Positions 53,401 to 62,994 are shown, counted from the first letter of the stretch. The stretch is DNA of 64,000 bases from Odontocerum albicorne (GCA_949825065.1 OX463842.1:37629323-37693322), one strand, 5' to 3'. Notes: a model not told the origin generated them from the letters alone. Numbers and translations are program-made.

Positions 53401-55269
53401 CGGTGTGAGCTACTCCCTCACCACATACAAGAATTGTGTTCTTATAATAATAATTTTTTTTTTTGTTTTCACCACTGTTTTATTTTTGAACTCACTTTGA
53501 AGAGATAAATTCATTATAATTTTTTATTACGGTTGAGTCAATGCCATATTTAAGCTGAGTTGCCTCTTTTTGCCAATATTGTGAAGAATGGCTGTTACAT
53601 CCTAACCAAATAAGTTGAGCATTTGCTTTTCTTAATTCAGTGAATGCACTTTGGTTTTTGCCAAAATTTACAGCCGTATTATCCACACAAAAAGCATTCA
53701 AAAACTACAATTATAATAATAATGTCTTTTTTAGTTTGATTATAATTTTCTCTGTAGATCGAGAATTACAGAATGCCTATCTCCCGAATTACAGAATGCC
53801 TATCTGTCCTAATTTAGAAATTGTAATCTTGGCTCCCGCCAAGATTACAATTTCTAAATTAGGACATTCCCAGACACAAAAGGCCAATCCCAATGCTTTG
53901 CAACTGTGTCCTCCCAAACACTTAAATTTAGCAACTCTGTTGATAGGAACCCAATTGATGCACAGAAGAGTGTCCTTATATGATCACAAATCAGCTCAGT
54001 CTTTCCTACGTTTATGCGCAAGTCGAGTCAGAGTATGTTTTCTGACTGACTGTGTGCCACATGCATCATCATCCAGAGTTTTCCAAGAAAACCTCTCATA
54101 TTCTCCACAAACTTTCTGAGTAGGCCTGATAAAAATATAGATAATCAAGATATAGGTAATCCCTGCTAAATTCCAATAGTCATTTTGAAGTTTTGTCTCG
54201 GTACAAAGCCTTGATCATAGCTACAACCTTGGAAAGTCTAGTGTAAGCAAGACGAGTCTTTGAAACCTGTTATTGACTTTTTAAAAGGCCTTGAAGCAGC
54301 TAACTATTGATGAGTTCAGTTCCTGTGTCTTTTGGAAAGATGTATCACACAAGATTTGCCAGAAACGAGACAGTGTTGCTGCTTCTTGTAGGACAGCTTG
54401 AACAGCTCACAATAGCAAAAGTGTCTTTGTTTTTTGAGAGAAATATAAATGTGTTCATTATTTTTGACTGCCGCACATTTGATTCAATGTTGTAGTTTAA
54501 TATGGAAATATTTGAAAGTTATCTCCATTATGTCCAGCCCTAATGCACATTAAGTTCACCATTCAGCAAATAGTACATTTAAGGAAGGAAATAAATGAGT
54601 GATGTCAATTATATTATATAATATAAAACACTGATTATTTTATTTACAGGTTGGTCACTAGGAGAGCATGGAGAATGGGCAAAATATAGTAACTTTGATG
54701 TTGCTTTGAAGGTACCATTGCTAATATATGTACCAGGATTGACGGATGTCTCACCATTAAAAAAAGTCACTAACAAAATTGTTGAACTTGTTGACCTTTT
54801 TCCAACACTGGTTGATCTTGCTGGTTTTGGTAATACAATTCCACAATGTCCTGAAAATGAGAATTCAGACCTTTGTTTTGAAGGATTTAGTCTAGTTCCA
54901 TTGATTAAAAGTGTTATGCAAAAAAAAAACATTGATTGGAGACACCCTGCTTTCAGTCAATATCCAAGACCTGGGCTGCATCCCACTATTAAACCAAATA
55001 GTGATGAGCCTCGCCTAAATGATATAACAATTATGGGATACTCAATGAGAACAAGAAAATACCGCTATACAGAATGGGTCAGTTTTAACCACACCACTTG
55101 CAGAGCTGACTGGAATAATGTGCGAGCTAAGGAAATGTATTTTCACAATTTTGACAAGGAGGAAAATCTCAATTTGTCTGATAGGCTTGAACTAAAAAAT
55201 ATTTTGTATCGATTGAGTAAAAAATTGAGGAAAGGATGGCGGTTTATAAACAAAGTAAAAATATATTGA
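41237..55269 (+). CDS. IDS: iduronate 2-sulfatase, whole gene span
   Basis: This is the gene-level entry for four coding exons (249, 487, 276 and 620 nt), 543 residues against 550 in human. The enzyme removes the 2-O-sulfate from terminal iduronate of heparan and dermatan sulfate in the lysosome; loss in humans causes Hunter disease. Active-site residues are all present: Asp48 and Asp49 (VVDD), Cys87 (CAPSR, converted to formylglycine), Arg91, Lys138 and His141 (GKVFHPG), His232 (GFHKPHIP), Asp336 and His337 (TSDHG), Lys349 (EWAKYSN). The start is a choice: an upstream ATG at 41069 would add 56 residues, while 41237 gives a length close to human and a hydrophobic signal segment at residues 16-30. 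The insect gene has four coding exons where human has nine. Introns are 4.5, 1.9 and 6.0 kb, filled with repeats. Confidence 0.95.
42330..42665 (-). pseudogene. non-LTR retrotransposon reverse transcriptase fragment
   Basis: On the minus strand the segments [20 protein letters not shown] and LLELFANYF are followed, after a frame change, by [20 protein letters not shown] and [16 protein letters not shown] and FADD are the classic reverse transcriptase motifs 4 and 5 of Jockey/I-type LINEs. It is a short decayed piece in IDS intron 1, antisense to the gene. Confidence 0.85.
44653..44817. repeat. tandem repeat, 55-bp unit, three copies
   Basis: Units start near 44653, 44708 and 44763. Each carries TTAATTGAAAATAAACATTA, CATATG, AACAG(A/T)AGCA(G/A)CTGC and TGGCCTGGTAAT. 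Two of the three contain CAGCTG and all contain CATATG, both E-box-type hexamers. Copies differ at one or two positions. Confidence 0.9.
45137..45226 (-). mobile_element. tRNA-like sequence, probably a SINE head or tRNA pseudogene
   Basis: The minus strand has an A-box-like TGGCCATGTGGTAATGCAC and a perfect B-box-type GGTTCGAAACCC. The ends GTTAGAG and CTCTAAC pair like an acceptor stem. The anticodon arm does not pair well and no variable-region geometry fits, so a working tRNA gene is unlikely. Confidence 0.55.
46021..46507 (+). CDS. IDS: IDS exon 2
   Basis: The acceptor aaattcttttag|CAAGCA and donor TATCTAG|gtgagt give 487 nt, phase 0 in and phase 1 out. It begins [19 protein letters not shown], the sulfatase signature with the formylglycine Cys. 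It continues RLYDF-like [50 protein letters not shown]. Human IDS matches in the same order. Confidence 0.96.
47690..47880 (+). repeat. dispersed LINE-tail repeat, partner of 59745..59895
   Basis: The segment around TACACCATATACTGGTGTTA, AGGAGATTCAAAGTCTCGGT and GGATGGAGGCATTTTATG matches the reverse complement of 59745-59895. It is preceded by GGTAGTTGGGTCATGT, which resembles the W-x-GHV coding motif of LINE ORF2 tails. The reading frame is broken. Confidence 0.5.
47940..48295 (+). mobile_element. tRNA-derived SINE (family A)
   Basis: A tRNA-like head (CAGTGGCCTTGTTTGTAAGA as A-box region, GCGTTCGATTCCTG as B box) is followed by a body with GGGTC(A/C)CAGTCTGGT, CTCACA, TCACGTGCCGTGTAGTATTA and GAGTTCCGTA. 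The body recurs at 62995-63230. It ends just upstream of IDS exon 3. Confidence 0.65.
48374..48649 (+). CDS. IDS: IDS exon 3
   Basis: The acceptor attgttttttag|ATCT and donor TCATG|gtaagt give 276 nt, phase 1 in and out. It encodes [56 protein letters not shown] and IVVLTSDHG, ending inside the active-site Asp-His-Gly. Human has YPLENITLAPDPEVP, VAYNPWMDIRQREDV and FTSDHG at the same places. Confidence 0.96.
48933..49162. repeat. 33-bp tandem repeat, seven units
   Basis: The unit, AATCCGAGCTGCAGTC(A/G)CT followed by CGCTTGATACGAC, repeats about seven times with 5-10 percent divergence; outer units are more diverged. The unit length is a multiple of three, so open frames appear on both strands with an 11-residue period. 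These are not proteins. It lies in IDS intron 3. Confidence 0.92.
49493..49702 (-). repeat. 3' LTR of the Gypsy-like element
   Basis: A 210-bp copy that I find to differ from 52862-53071 at a single base (AGAATTAAATAAA against AGAATGAAATAAA). The left flank is the ATAG target duplication. Confidence 0.92.
49743..52103 (-). mobile_element. hAT-like DNA transposon nested in the LTR element
   Basis: The terminal inverted repeats TAGGGTGTCCCTTATTT (49743) and AAATAAGGGACACCCTA (ending 52103) are exact. An 8-bp target duplication ACCTACGC lies at 49735-49742 and 52104-52111. Eight-base duplications and (C/T)AGGG.. ends fit the hAT superfamily. It is 2361 bp long and encodes a broken transposase on the minus strand. 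The superfamily call is an inference from ends plus protein motifs. Confidence 0.88.
50160..51804 (-). pseudogene. broken transposase of the nested hAT-like element
   Basis: Successive minus-strand frames cover one protein. An N-terminal part ([19 protein letters not shown]) is followed by a coiled-coil-like Lys/Arg/Glu stretch. Then come [36 protein letters not shown], then [23 protein letters not shown] and CHHHIYE. The order D...D(T/N)TASN...C.HH resembles the RNase H-like core of hAT-type transposases and of abundant insect and Hydra proteins of unassigned name. At least two frameshifts and several stops break it. Confidence 0.72.
52140..52788 (-). pseudogene. gag-like remnant of the LTR element
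   Basis: A start at 52788 opens a short frame ending [12 protein letters not shown] before a stop. A second frame downstream reads [13 protein letters not shown] and [16 protein letters not shown]. Both segments are typical of the capsid region of Gypsy-like gag proteins of insects. A deletion or frameshift separates them. A Thr/Ser/Ala-rich 18-bp repeat array follows. It is not functional. Confidence 0.72.
52392..52510. repeat. 18-bp tandem repeat inside the gag remnant
   Basis: About six copies of GGTTGTAGCGATGCTCGT with a few substitutions. On the minus strand they encode a TTSIA-type hexapeptide series. The array is GC-rich compared with its surroundings. Confidence 0.85.
52862..53071 (-). 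repeat. 5' LTR of the Gypsy-like element
   Basis: This 210-bp LTR is adjacent to the primer-binding-like site on its left (element-internal) side. The right flank is the ATAG target duplication. Confidence 0.92.
53492..53701 (-). pseudogene. hAT-type transposase fragment
   Basis: A single open frame reads [35 protein letters not shown] and ATQLKYGID. The pattern DN...NFG....F..L......GC..H is the conserved middle of hAT transposases. The element differs from the nested transposon to its left. It is a 70-residue remnant in IDS intron 3. Confidence 0.72.
53805..53866. repeat. perfect 29-bp inverted repeat with 4-nt loop
   Basis: TGTCCTAATTTAGAAATTGT...CTTGGC (53805-53833) is exactly complementary to 53838-53866, with TCCC as the loop. 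Just upstream CAGAATGCCTATCT is duplicated (53769 and 53792). The combination suggests a template-switch or snap-back event rather than a transposon end. Confidence 0.88.
54650..55269 (+). CDS. IDS: IDS exon 4 (terminal)
   Basis: The acceptor ttttatttacag|GTTGG gives phase 1 in; the exon runs 620 nt to TGA at 55267-55269. It encodes [81 protein letters not shown] and a C-terminal Asn/Lys-rich end. It is shorter than human between YVPG and VELV (about 25 residues fewer), which may be normal for the lineage. Confidence 0.96.
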
Positions 55270-56001
55270 ACTGCAAAGATAATTCACATATGAAGAAGAT
55301 TTCTAGTACAATGTAATGTTTACGTTCAGAAACAAAAATTCTAAGTCTTTCTTTAATTTTATTTGAAGGTTATAAATGGATTTTGGTATTTGTGAACAAA
55401 ATATCTTGAGCTAAAATATAAACTAAACATAGATTTTTATTTATGTTTTACAGTTTTTTTGTTTTAATTTTTTTCAGCGATGTAAAATTTCTTTGAATAT
55501 TTGTTGATTGTTTTCAGATCTAAAAATTTAATAACAGTTGTCTCTAAGTATATGAGAACATATGAGTATATTTATAAATTATTTGATCATTTTTTTTCCA
55601 ATGTACCAAAGAAAAATTAACATATTTACAAAATTATATATCTGTATAAATTATGTATCAAAATCTTCAACAGCCAAAATTATAAATATATTGAAAAACT
55701 CACCACCAAAACTTGTCTGGTGAGAAATATGGTTTTCTTCAAAGCACTCTATGCAGTGGAGACATGACTGCTAAGGAAAGATATATGCTACATGTTTTCA
55801 TGATTTTGGTGCTAAATGTTTCGCATCTCATGGACTGCATGACACACCTGTGTGTCCAACATCCTGAATCTACAAGTCAAAGAACAACATGCAGGAAAAT
55901 AAAATTTAAGACATGTCACTAAAAGAGTTTAAGACAGTTAGGAAAAGCTGGTAGTGCCTAGAAGTGTTGAGGCGTAGTAAACAAGAAAACAATTTCTAGC
56001 A

Positions 56002-56151
56002 AGGTGGATAGACCAAATCAAAGAGATGACTAGTTCCTCATTTAGCGCTGCACTGATCATGGCTCAGGACCGGGAGAAGTTAAAACGAATGATCCACACA
56101 TTTTTAGATAATCAGGGAACCACAATATTCAGCCATGAACAATATGACTAA
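56002..56151 (+). pseudogene. LINE ORF2 C-terminal tail
   Basis: An open frame reads RWIDQIKEMTSSSFSAAL, IMAQDREKLKRMIHTFLD and ends SHEQYD with a TAA at 56149-56151. RW.D.I....G......A..M..DR..W is the usual last segment of insect LINE ORF2, so the true stop codon of the element appears to be preserved here. Confidence 0.75.
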
Positions 56152-56360
56152 GAAGATTAAATATTGTACAAATCGCAGTCGCAAAGTCACAGATGTCTAA
56201 AATTAATGCAACTTCAAGCGGTAAAAAGTTGCAGTCCTAATGTCAATTGCTGATGTTATGTCAGATTACCTCTTTCAAGAGAGAGATAGAGAAAAAAATA
56301 CACACTGTATTTTGCATCTTTTTACTATCAGACATTTGAATAGAAAATATAAGTTACATG

Positions 56361-57042
56361 TACAGGTAAATCTCATTATAATGAATACCAACTTAACAAA
56401 ATTTTTAGACTTGTGAATATTTTTTATTGAATCAAACAAATGTACATAAAAGAGTATATTTAACGAATGTTGTTTTAACGAGATAAAATTTCAGTAGGGC
56501 AAACAGTTTTTTGGCTGAAAACGTCACCGAGAGGATCCAAACCCGCAGCAGCGTTTTCGGACAAAATTTTAACGCTCAAATAAAAAGATAAAAAAGAAAA
56601 AAATCTTCTTTGAATTGATAATTGCTCTGCACATAATTTAACGTGCAAGCTAAGACACGTTCAATTAAAAATTTTACTCCCAAATTGAACGCCAGTTTTA
56701 GCAACCTTTGGATTAGAGAATTATACTTGCAGTAAAAATGCATTATAGAAGATGATAATGAAAATGGAGTTATGCCACCTGATACGAAGGTTTCATTTTC
56801 GGAAACTAATACAATAGATTGAAATAGCTTCGACCTTATCTATCCTGTTGAACTGTCCCAGGAAATACTTTTCAACATTTTATGTGTATTGAAAATGTAT
56901 TTATGAATGCTGCTAAGAAAAATTCAATATAGTCAAAATAACATCATTCTTTGGGAAAAATTCAATTTAATACTATGTTTTTCTCCCATATTCAATATAC
57001 CAAATATCTCATAAATTTCGTTATAATGGGATTTGACCTATA
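56361..57042. mobile_element. Tigger/pogo-like element with TA target
   Basis: The left end TACAGGTAAATCTCATTATAATG and the right end, read inverted, TATAGGTCAAATCCCATTATAACG share about 20 of 24 positions. TA borders both ends. Terminal repeats of the form CAGGTxAAxCxCATTATAA are typical of Tc1/mariner pogo-group elements. The 680-bp interior has no intact frame. Confidence 0.7.
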
Positions 57043-57254
57043 TTCATTCTTTATTGCTTGATTATATTGAGGAACAGTACCTATCTCAAAGTTTTTTTAT
57101 TTACGAACTACATAAGAAAATATAGAAATGGTTGATCTCTCTTTATTATTGTTAATTATATATGGAATATGTTCTTTGATATGGTTATCATGAAGCAACA
57201 ATTTCCATATTACATTTTTTTTTTATATAAACCTCACTAACAGATGTTCTCGTG

Positions 57255-58519
57255 AACAAAAAAATTATGTGGTTACCGTTGTATAGTACATATGTAAGCT
57301 ATTTTTCGACATAGTCGCCATTCCTCTCAATGCAGGTGGTGAAGCGGGGTATCAACTTTTTGATGCCTTCCTCGAAGTAGTTTCCCGCCAACCCCTCCGT
57401 CCACTTCTCCACCTCCTCGTCGGTTGAAAACCTTTTTCCACCCATGTGCAGCTTAAGGGAGGTAAAGAGATAGTAATCTGAAGGTGCTAGGTCAGGGGAA
57501 TGCGCGGGATGGTTCAGGACATCCCATTTAAACGAGGCGAGCAGTTCCTTCGTGGCGTTGGCCGTGTGTGGTCTGGCATTGTCGTGCAGCAGGCAGACTC
57601 CCTTTGTCAGCATGCCTCTCCTCTTGTTCTGAATCGCCCTCCGCAATTTTTTTAGGGTCTCACAGTATCTTGCAGAGTTGATGGTCTCCCCTTGAGGCAT
57701 ATATTCAATTAAAATTATGCCTTGACAGTCCCAAAACACGGATGCCATGATTTTCTTGGCTGAAATTGTGGTTTTGAACTTTTTGGCGGAGGGTGAAGAG
57801 GTGTGACGCCACTGTTGAGACTGCCTTTTGGTTTCAGGCGTGTAGTGTGCAACCCAAGTTTCATCTCCAGTAACGAAGGAGCGGAGAAATTCATCTCCAT
57901 GGAGTTTGCAGCGCCTCAAAAACTCTTGCCCGGCCTCCACTCGATTCAACTTGTGTTGGTCTGTCAGCTGTTTTGGGACCCACCTCACGGACAATTTCCG
58001 ATATTCGAGGGTTTCTGTGATGGTTTCGTGTAGTAGAGATCTGGAGATTTGCGGAAACATCGCAGAAAGTTCATCCACAGTCAATTTGCGATAGTCACGG
58101 AGCGCATTTTCGATTTTTTCCACAATTTCGTCAGTCACAATTGAAGGTCTTCCGCTCCTCTGATCATCATGCACAGACGTACGACCGTTTTTAAACTCGC
58201 GACACCACTTGTACACACTCGTACGATTCATAGCTTTATCACCATATGCAGTTTTCATCTCATTATAAACCTCAACCGGAGGTTTTCCCTTCCAAACGAG
58301 ATAACGGGTGACGCAGCGTATTTCGCACTTGGCGGGAGATTGGATTGACATTTTTCACGAAACGTGTTGTCGCGTCGACACTTCTCAACGTACTGACCTC
58401 GAACCGGTCTCGTTGCAGAGGGGAAGGGTCAGGCTACACGGAAGTGTAGCCAACATGTCGAAAATAAAATCCATCCGGTCGTGAGAGCCTCAGTACACTT
58501 ACTTTCTGGATACGCCTCG
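57255..58519 (-). mobile_element. mariner element, copy 2, 3' end truncated
   Basis: The 5' end (right side, 58519) is intact with TA next to it at 58520-58521 and the same inverted repeat as copy 1. Homology to copy 1 stops at about 57255, before the other inverted repeat, so about 60 bp including the 3' terminus are missing. It lies 2 kb downstream of IDS. Confidence 0.93.
57299..58351 (-). CDS. mariner transposase, intact 350-residue frame (DD34D)
   Basis: The open frame is full length for a mariner transposase. It has an N-terminal paired-type helix-turn-helix region (residues 11-70, YLVWKGKPPVEVYNE to RSGRP), the WVPKQLTDQ linker motif at 124-132, and the catalytic triad Asp163 (TGDETW), Asp257 (HDNARPH) and Asp292 (LAPSDY), with 34 residues between the last two. 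Transposase acts by cut-and-paste at TA sites. No interrupting stop or frameshift is seen. Because its own 3' inverted repeat is lost, this copy should be immobile but could act in trans on other copies if expressed. Confidence 0.95.
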   Translation of the reverse strand: MSIQSPAKCEIRCVTRYLVWKGKPPVEVYNEMKTAYGDKAMNRTSVYKWCREFKNGRTSVHDDQRSGRPSIVTDEIVEKIENALRDYRKLTVDELSAMFPQISRSLLHETITETLEYRKLSVRWVPKQLTDQHKLNRVEAGQEFLRRCKLHGDEFLRSFVTGDETWVAHYTPETKRQSQQWRHTSSPSAKKFKTTISAKKIMASVFWDCQGIILIEYMPQGETINSARYCETLKKLRRAIQNKRRGMLTKGVCLLHDNARPHTANATKELLASFKWDVLNHPAHSPDLAPSDYYLFTSLKLHMGGKRFSTDEEVEKWTEGLAGNYFEEGIKKLIPRFTTCIERNGDYVEK

Positions 58520-58607
58520 TATATAGTGTAATTTATAGCACTAGCACATGAAGACGGATATATAATACTTTTTTTATAATTACTGTGCTGTTAAAAAAGC
58601 AATTATA

Positions 58608-58756
58608 AGTCATTGCCATATAGCCCTTACAAACCCTATCAGTACCTTAAGGCCGCTTTGGGATCACTTGTTTTTTAATTCACTAGGCATTTTGAGCACC
58701 CAACAAAATTTTATATGAACGCCCATAGGCGTTTCCAGCATTGAATATGTTAATAT
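58608..58756 (-). repeat. dispersed repeat copy, partner of 12905..13045
   Basis: The reverse complement starts TTAACATATTCAATGCTGGA, continues AACGCCTATGGGCGTT, TTTTGTTGGGTGCTCAAAA and ends near TAGGGTTTGTAAGGGCTATA, in the same order as 12905-13045. It lies about 90 bp right of the mariner copy. Confidence 0.6.
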
Positions 58757-59189
58757 GGACTATTTAGATGTATTTTAAAATATAATCAAGTACAGTTTGA
58801 ATTTTTTCAAACACACAGTACATTTAAAAAAATGTACACAGTAATGTGATGTGATACCTATTTAAGTTCACATGTGTGTGCGTGCAATATCTGCACCACA
58901 TAAGACAGATTTTATAAAAATATTTCCTTTATAATAAATTGATAAATAAATCATTAAAGACATAAAATCCATTTGAATATCGAGTGTTTTTCAACATATT
59001 TGGATGTAGATATGGAACAAAATCTAATACACTTTTCTCTGATAATTGATGATAAATTTAAGGCTTTTTGCTTGTATGAAACATTTTTTTAATAAGGAAT
59101 TTAACAATGAAAAACCCATTTGACTGATTTCATACTTTTGCACATACAACCGCCCTTTATCAAAAGTAGCCAAAATGTCAATAATATAA

Positions 59190-59640
59190 TAGTGTGCTGG
59201 TGCCCACCTTGATGTATGGAAGTAAAGCTAGGGTTTGGCAGACGAAGGATACAAGTAAGATTAATGCTGTGGAAATGCATGCACAAAGAAAGATTTATAA
59301 AGTGTCGATGTATGAAAGAAGGCAGAATGAAGACATCAGAAATGATATAATGGATATTTAAGTAAGGAGCTTTAAGATGGCTTGGACATGTGGAGAGAAT
59401 GAATGATGAAAGAATGACTAAGCAAGTATATAAGTTAGAAGTGCAAAGTGTGCATGGAAGAGGCAGACTGAGGAAAACATGGCTGGATCAAATGGGCCAG
59501 ATTTTAATAGAGGTAAAGTGACAATTATGAATAAAAGAAGATTGTGTATACTGAAATGTATGAATGTGCAAGAGGTGAAAGTTGTGTGCTTGGATAGGAA
59601 AGTCTGGCACTCTCCTCTCCGTTAACCCTACAAGGCACAT
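59190..59640 (+). pseudogene. LINE ORF2 tail, decayed, related to 23480..23905
   Basis: It reads VPTLMYGSKARVWQT, INAVEMHAQRKIYKVSMYER, RRQNEDIRNDIMDI, then after a frame change RWLGHVERMNDERM-like sequence and GRGRLRKTWLDQ-like sequence. These are the YGSE and GHV.RM motifs of insect LINE tails. Stops and frameshifts are present. It shares the MYE(R/K)RQNED segment with the minus-strand copy near 23.7 kb, so the two are the same family. Confidence 0.72.
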
Positions 59641-59744
59641 GGCGTGATATGTAATTATGATCTATAGTATATCATTATTTAAAATAAACAAAAATAAATG
59701 CATTTTGTGGGTTGGGTCTTTTTAGTACATATCATCAACATCCT

Positions 59745-59895
59745 ATACACAGGGATACCATAACATAAAATACCTCCACCTAGGTCTATCTACAGTCCGG
59801 CATTCCACACCCTCACGTCAGACTGAGACTGCGAATCTCCCTATCATTACGCCAGTGTATAGTGTAGGATGAACCTTCGAGTCATTGTGTCCCCT
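59745..59895 (-). repeat. dispersed LINE-tail repeat, partner of 47690..47880
   Basis: The reverse complement CATCCTACACTATACACTGG, GATAGGGAGATTCGCAGTCT and GGTGGAGGTATTTTATG parallels 47740-47840. The same coding remnant (YTGVMI.RF.VSV) can be read in both. Confidence 0.6.
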
Positions 59896-60929
59896 GTGGA
59901 CATTAAAACAGCACAGCTCTTGACCAGCTAACAGGCAGCATCCACAATACGTGGCCTAACCACCTCCAGCACCTATCGTACCTTTTTTGTGGTGTTTATA
60001 GGCTGCTGTCGTGTTCAAAGGTAAACTGTTTAATTCGACAAATAATCGTACCACCTGACACGTATCACTCTCCTGATGGGTTTCATGAGTTAATATTTCT
60101 TGGCATTGATACACCCTTTTATAACAGCTTGTTATGAAAATTCTCTGTTCAATTATTTTTAAGTGCCATGCTAACTGAAATCATAAATATAATTAACCAT
60201 AACTATAAATCAAAATGTGGATAAAACCTCATATGATACGAGTATAAGTCAATTGGTGGCTACCCCTCTGTAGAACTTGAATTATTTTTCGAGCATGTCT
60301 GAGGGATTCTAGCTGTACCATTATTAATCTAAAGAAATCTGACACCATTTATTAATTAAATTGTTTGTTGTTTCCTACCTGACTATTTTTCAGAGATTTG
60401 TCCAACTTTCAAGACTGTTTGAGTCTATGCGCTATGTTACATGTATTTAATATTTTGTTAGCATAAATCTTTTATATCACATGGCTACGGCATTTGTCAA
60501 ATGAAATATTTTATATAAAACTTATAGGAAAATTTTTCCTATATCGAATAGTAAGTTATTATTCAAGGTTGAGGTTTTTGCAATTTCGACCTTCTGTTCA
60601 AATAGTAAGGAAATCAATATTTATTGGTGATTTTTGATACCACAAACTGCTATTGTCTTTAAATATATTTTCCCCAAATTCAGTCTGGTACTGAAAGGTA
60701 ACCTTTTTTCACATCTACAAAATAAATTACTTAGGTGGACTAATTATATATTTATTTATTTCGACACTTTCATGTATTTAAAATATTTGGCCAACAAACC
60801 TGCAAAATAGCAATTTATTTGAAATAAATCTATTTAGAAGTATTTAACATGGCTTGTATTCCATCTTCACATGCCACACATGATATTTCAACTTCATCCA
60901 CAAATAGATACGAAGAGAAGTAAGTTGTT

Positions 60930-61055
60930 GTGGTGAAATACAGAGTTCAGAACATATTGTCAATGACTGTCCTATACCTATACATATGATGGCTGGAAAA
61001 ATACGACACATTCATGAAGCCACATCAGGTCCAAATCTCAATTCTAGCAAGTAAA
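60930..61055 (+). pseudogene. LINE-type zinc-knuckle tail remnant
   Basis: A short frame reads GEIQSSEHIVNDCPIPIH, then KIRHIHEATSGPNLNSS. The C-G...T.EHI...CP pattern is the common terminal CCHC-like segment of Jockey-type LINE ORF2. The first Cys of the motif lies in an adjoining frame. Confidence 0.5.
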
Positions 61056-61659
61056 ATATTTACAGATTTAAGAATACGTTATCATATGATCGATTAATTT
61101 AAATCACATACACACAGTATTTGTCTTGCCACATAAAATACAATATATTAAAATATACTTTAATAAAGAATTTTAAATGTTAGCTGAATATTCTAATAAG
61201 CACAAAAACTGAACTCACCCTTATTGGTTGTTTCATTGAGATTGAAAAAGTTTTTGACAACCTTCACAAACCCACAATATGGGAAGTTCTCCTCGCTTAT
61301 GGTGTACCTTCCAAAGGGGCAGCCATAAAATTTTCTTGGGTATAGTGTTTTACTTGGAAGAATTAAGTATTAAAAACAAAAATAAGAGCTCATGGAGATT
61401 AGTTGACCACAATTAATCAACCAGACAAAAAAAATTTACATTTTGTGGTTCCCGTAAATAAAGAATAGCATCCTATCAAAAAGAGTTAATAAAGTTTGAA
61501 TTTATAAATTTTTAATCAGAGTAAGGTTGGATAACTTGTAATGTGGGTTATTGAAAGTGTTGAACTGTCTGATAAATTTGTTCAAAGCAGAAGATTCCCA
61601 AAGCAGGGTGTTATTTTAGTTTTAGTTCAATGGAACAACATTTTTGCATTTTACCTACC

Positions 61660-61840
61660 TGGCTCAGATGGATATACAACTCATGTAGAGCTTTAGCCTT
61701 CTGAATGAGTTTTCTTCAAACTGAACGGTCAATTGCTGTTTTCTCTCATTCTCCCTTCACTTCCAGCCTCCTAGGATCTGCTGCATGTCATTTAAAAGCT
61801 TCTATTTCCTTTTTCCATCTCGTTGGGATTCCAAAATAAT
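61660..61840 (-). pseudogene. LINE ORF2 C-terminal tail, decayed
   Basis: The minus strand reads PTRWKKEIEAFK, stop, HAADPRRLEVKGE, stop, KTAIDRSV, stop, RKLIQKAKALHELYIHLSQV. The order AA.D...W........DR..W..L...AKALHELY is a typical LINE ORF2 end. Three stops. Confidence 0.6.
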
Positions 61841-62206
61841 ATTTGTTCACCGTGTTGAGATCTGCTTAGATGGCCTATCTGTGCCAACCTTTACGACATA
61901 AGGTCTCAAAATTTAACATAAGGATATGACGTAAGGTCACAAAGCTTGGCATTCATATATGGTAATTAGCGGTTGTCTTGTTAAATTTCAAATTTCTTCA
62001 CTAGATTTTAATTTCCATTATCCTGCTGCCTGTTTTGGGCAAAGTATCTTTCGTAGTTTTCGAAGTTCAGTAACTTTTGCTGGTCTTTGAGTGACATAAC
62101 TCACGCTTTGGACCCATACGTTACTACGGGTAAGATAATGGAGTTATATACTATATTCCTAGTTTAACTTTCCGGAAAAGGGTCTTATAGCTCAGTATTT
62201 TAACCT

Positions 62207-62544
62207 TTTTTTTTTTATTAAACAAAATAACATAAAATATTGTACAGATATTTGTCAAGGCTATACCTATATACAAATTTATTACTCAACTAATCTTATT
62301 TATGTATTATAATTTATGAACTTACTTAATCTTATTTTCCTATGTAATTCTATTTTTATTTTTTATAATCTTAATATATGATTTCTTAGAAATAATTAAC
62401 ACCTACATTCTACTTATAACTAGATAACAATTCTTACAACTAATTATTAAGCAAGAACGAGTCCACTCGTTCAGGATACTTGTATTCCATCACATTCACT
62501 GAGACCTTGGTCGTCCTTGCTAATACTGTAGGTGGACTAGTCAA
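62207..62544 (-). mobile_element. 5'-truncated LINE insertion with poly(A) and 13-bp target duplication
   Basis: AGTATTTTAACCT is present at 62194-62206 and 62545-62557. The insert is 338 bp and begins on the left with a T run, that is, a poly(A) tail on the minus strand. From its right end the minus strand is open for about 32 codons (SPPTVLARTTKVSVNVMEYK, then YPERVDSFLLNN and a stop), followed by AT-rich 3' UTR. This is a textbook target-primed insertion of a LINE 3' end. Confidence 0.82.
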
Positions 62545-62994
62545 AGTATTTTAACCTATTGTAGCACTTTTAATTAATTAATGTTGGAAATCACACAAAT
62601 AGATTATGTATGCCCAAATCACATTCTTCTGTCACTAATTAAATTTAAGAAGGATAAAGAACTATTAAAATGTTTAATTTAATTTCACTAATAATTTCAG
62701 TTATGCTATTGATGTGTGTATTGCCTTTTTTTTAATAATGTGTATTTACTTATATTTCTTTACCAAAAAGTCGCATTATTGGTATTTGCACACATGTGAC
62801 ACAACACCCTAAGAACGGGGATGTAGTGTAAAGATCTTATTCTGAAGGAGATAACAGCCAATGTTGATGATGATATTAAGATATTTTTTGCATTGCCTAA
62901 TATTTTGTTGATAATTAATTACAATCATGATTATTATCATATGATTATAAAATATTGAAATTATGCTGACTTTTATTTAAAACAACCTTCGTAG

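Larger units (their letters stand above)
55270..57254. other. 3' flank of IDS: UTR and transposon debris
   Basis: The proximal few hundred bases are probably IDS 3' UTR; several AATAAA-like motifs occur but none is decisive. A LINE tail (56.0-56.15 kb) and a Tigger/pogo-like element (56.36-57.04 kb) follow. Confidence 0.6.

Noticed and set aside
53640..54119. 159-residue plus-strand frame
   Set aside because: It runs through the perfect inverted repeat and shows no family signature; its first part is antisense to a hAT fragment.
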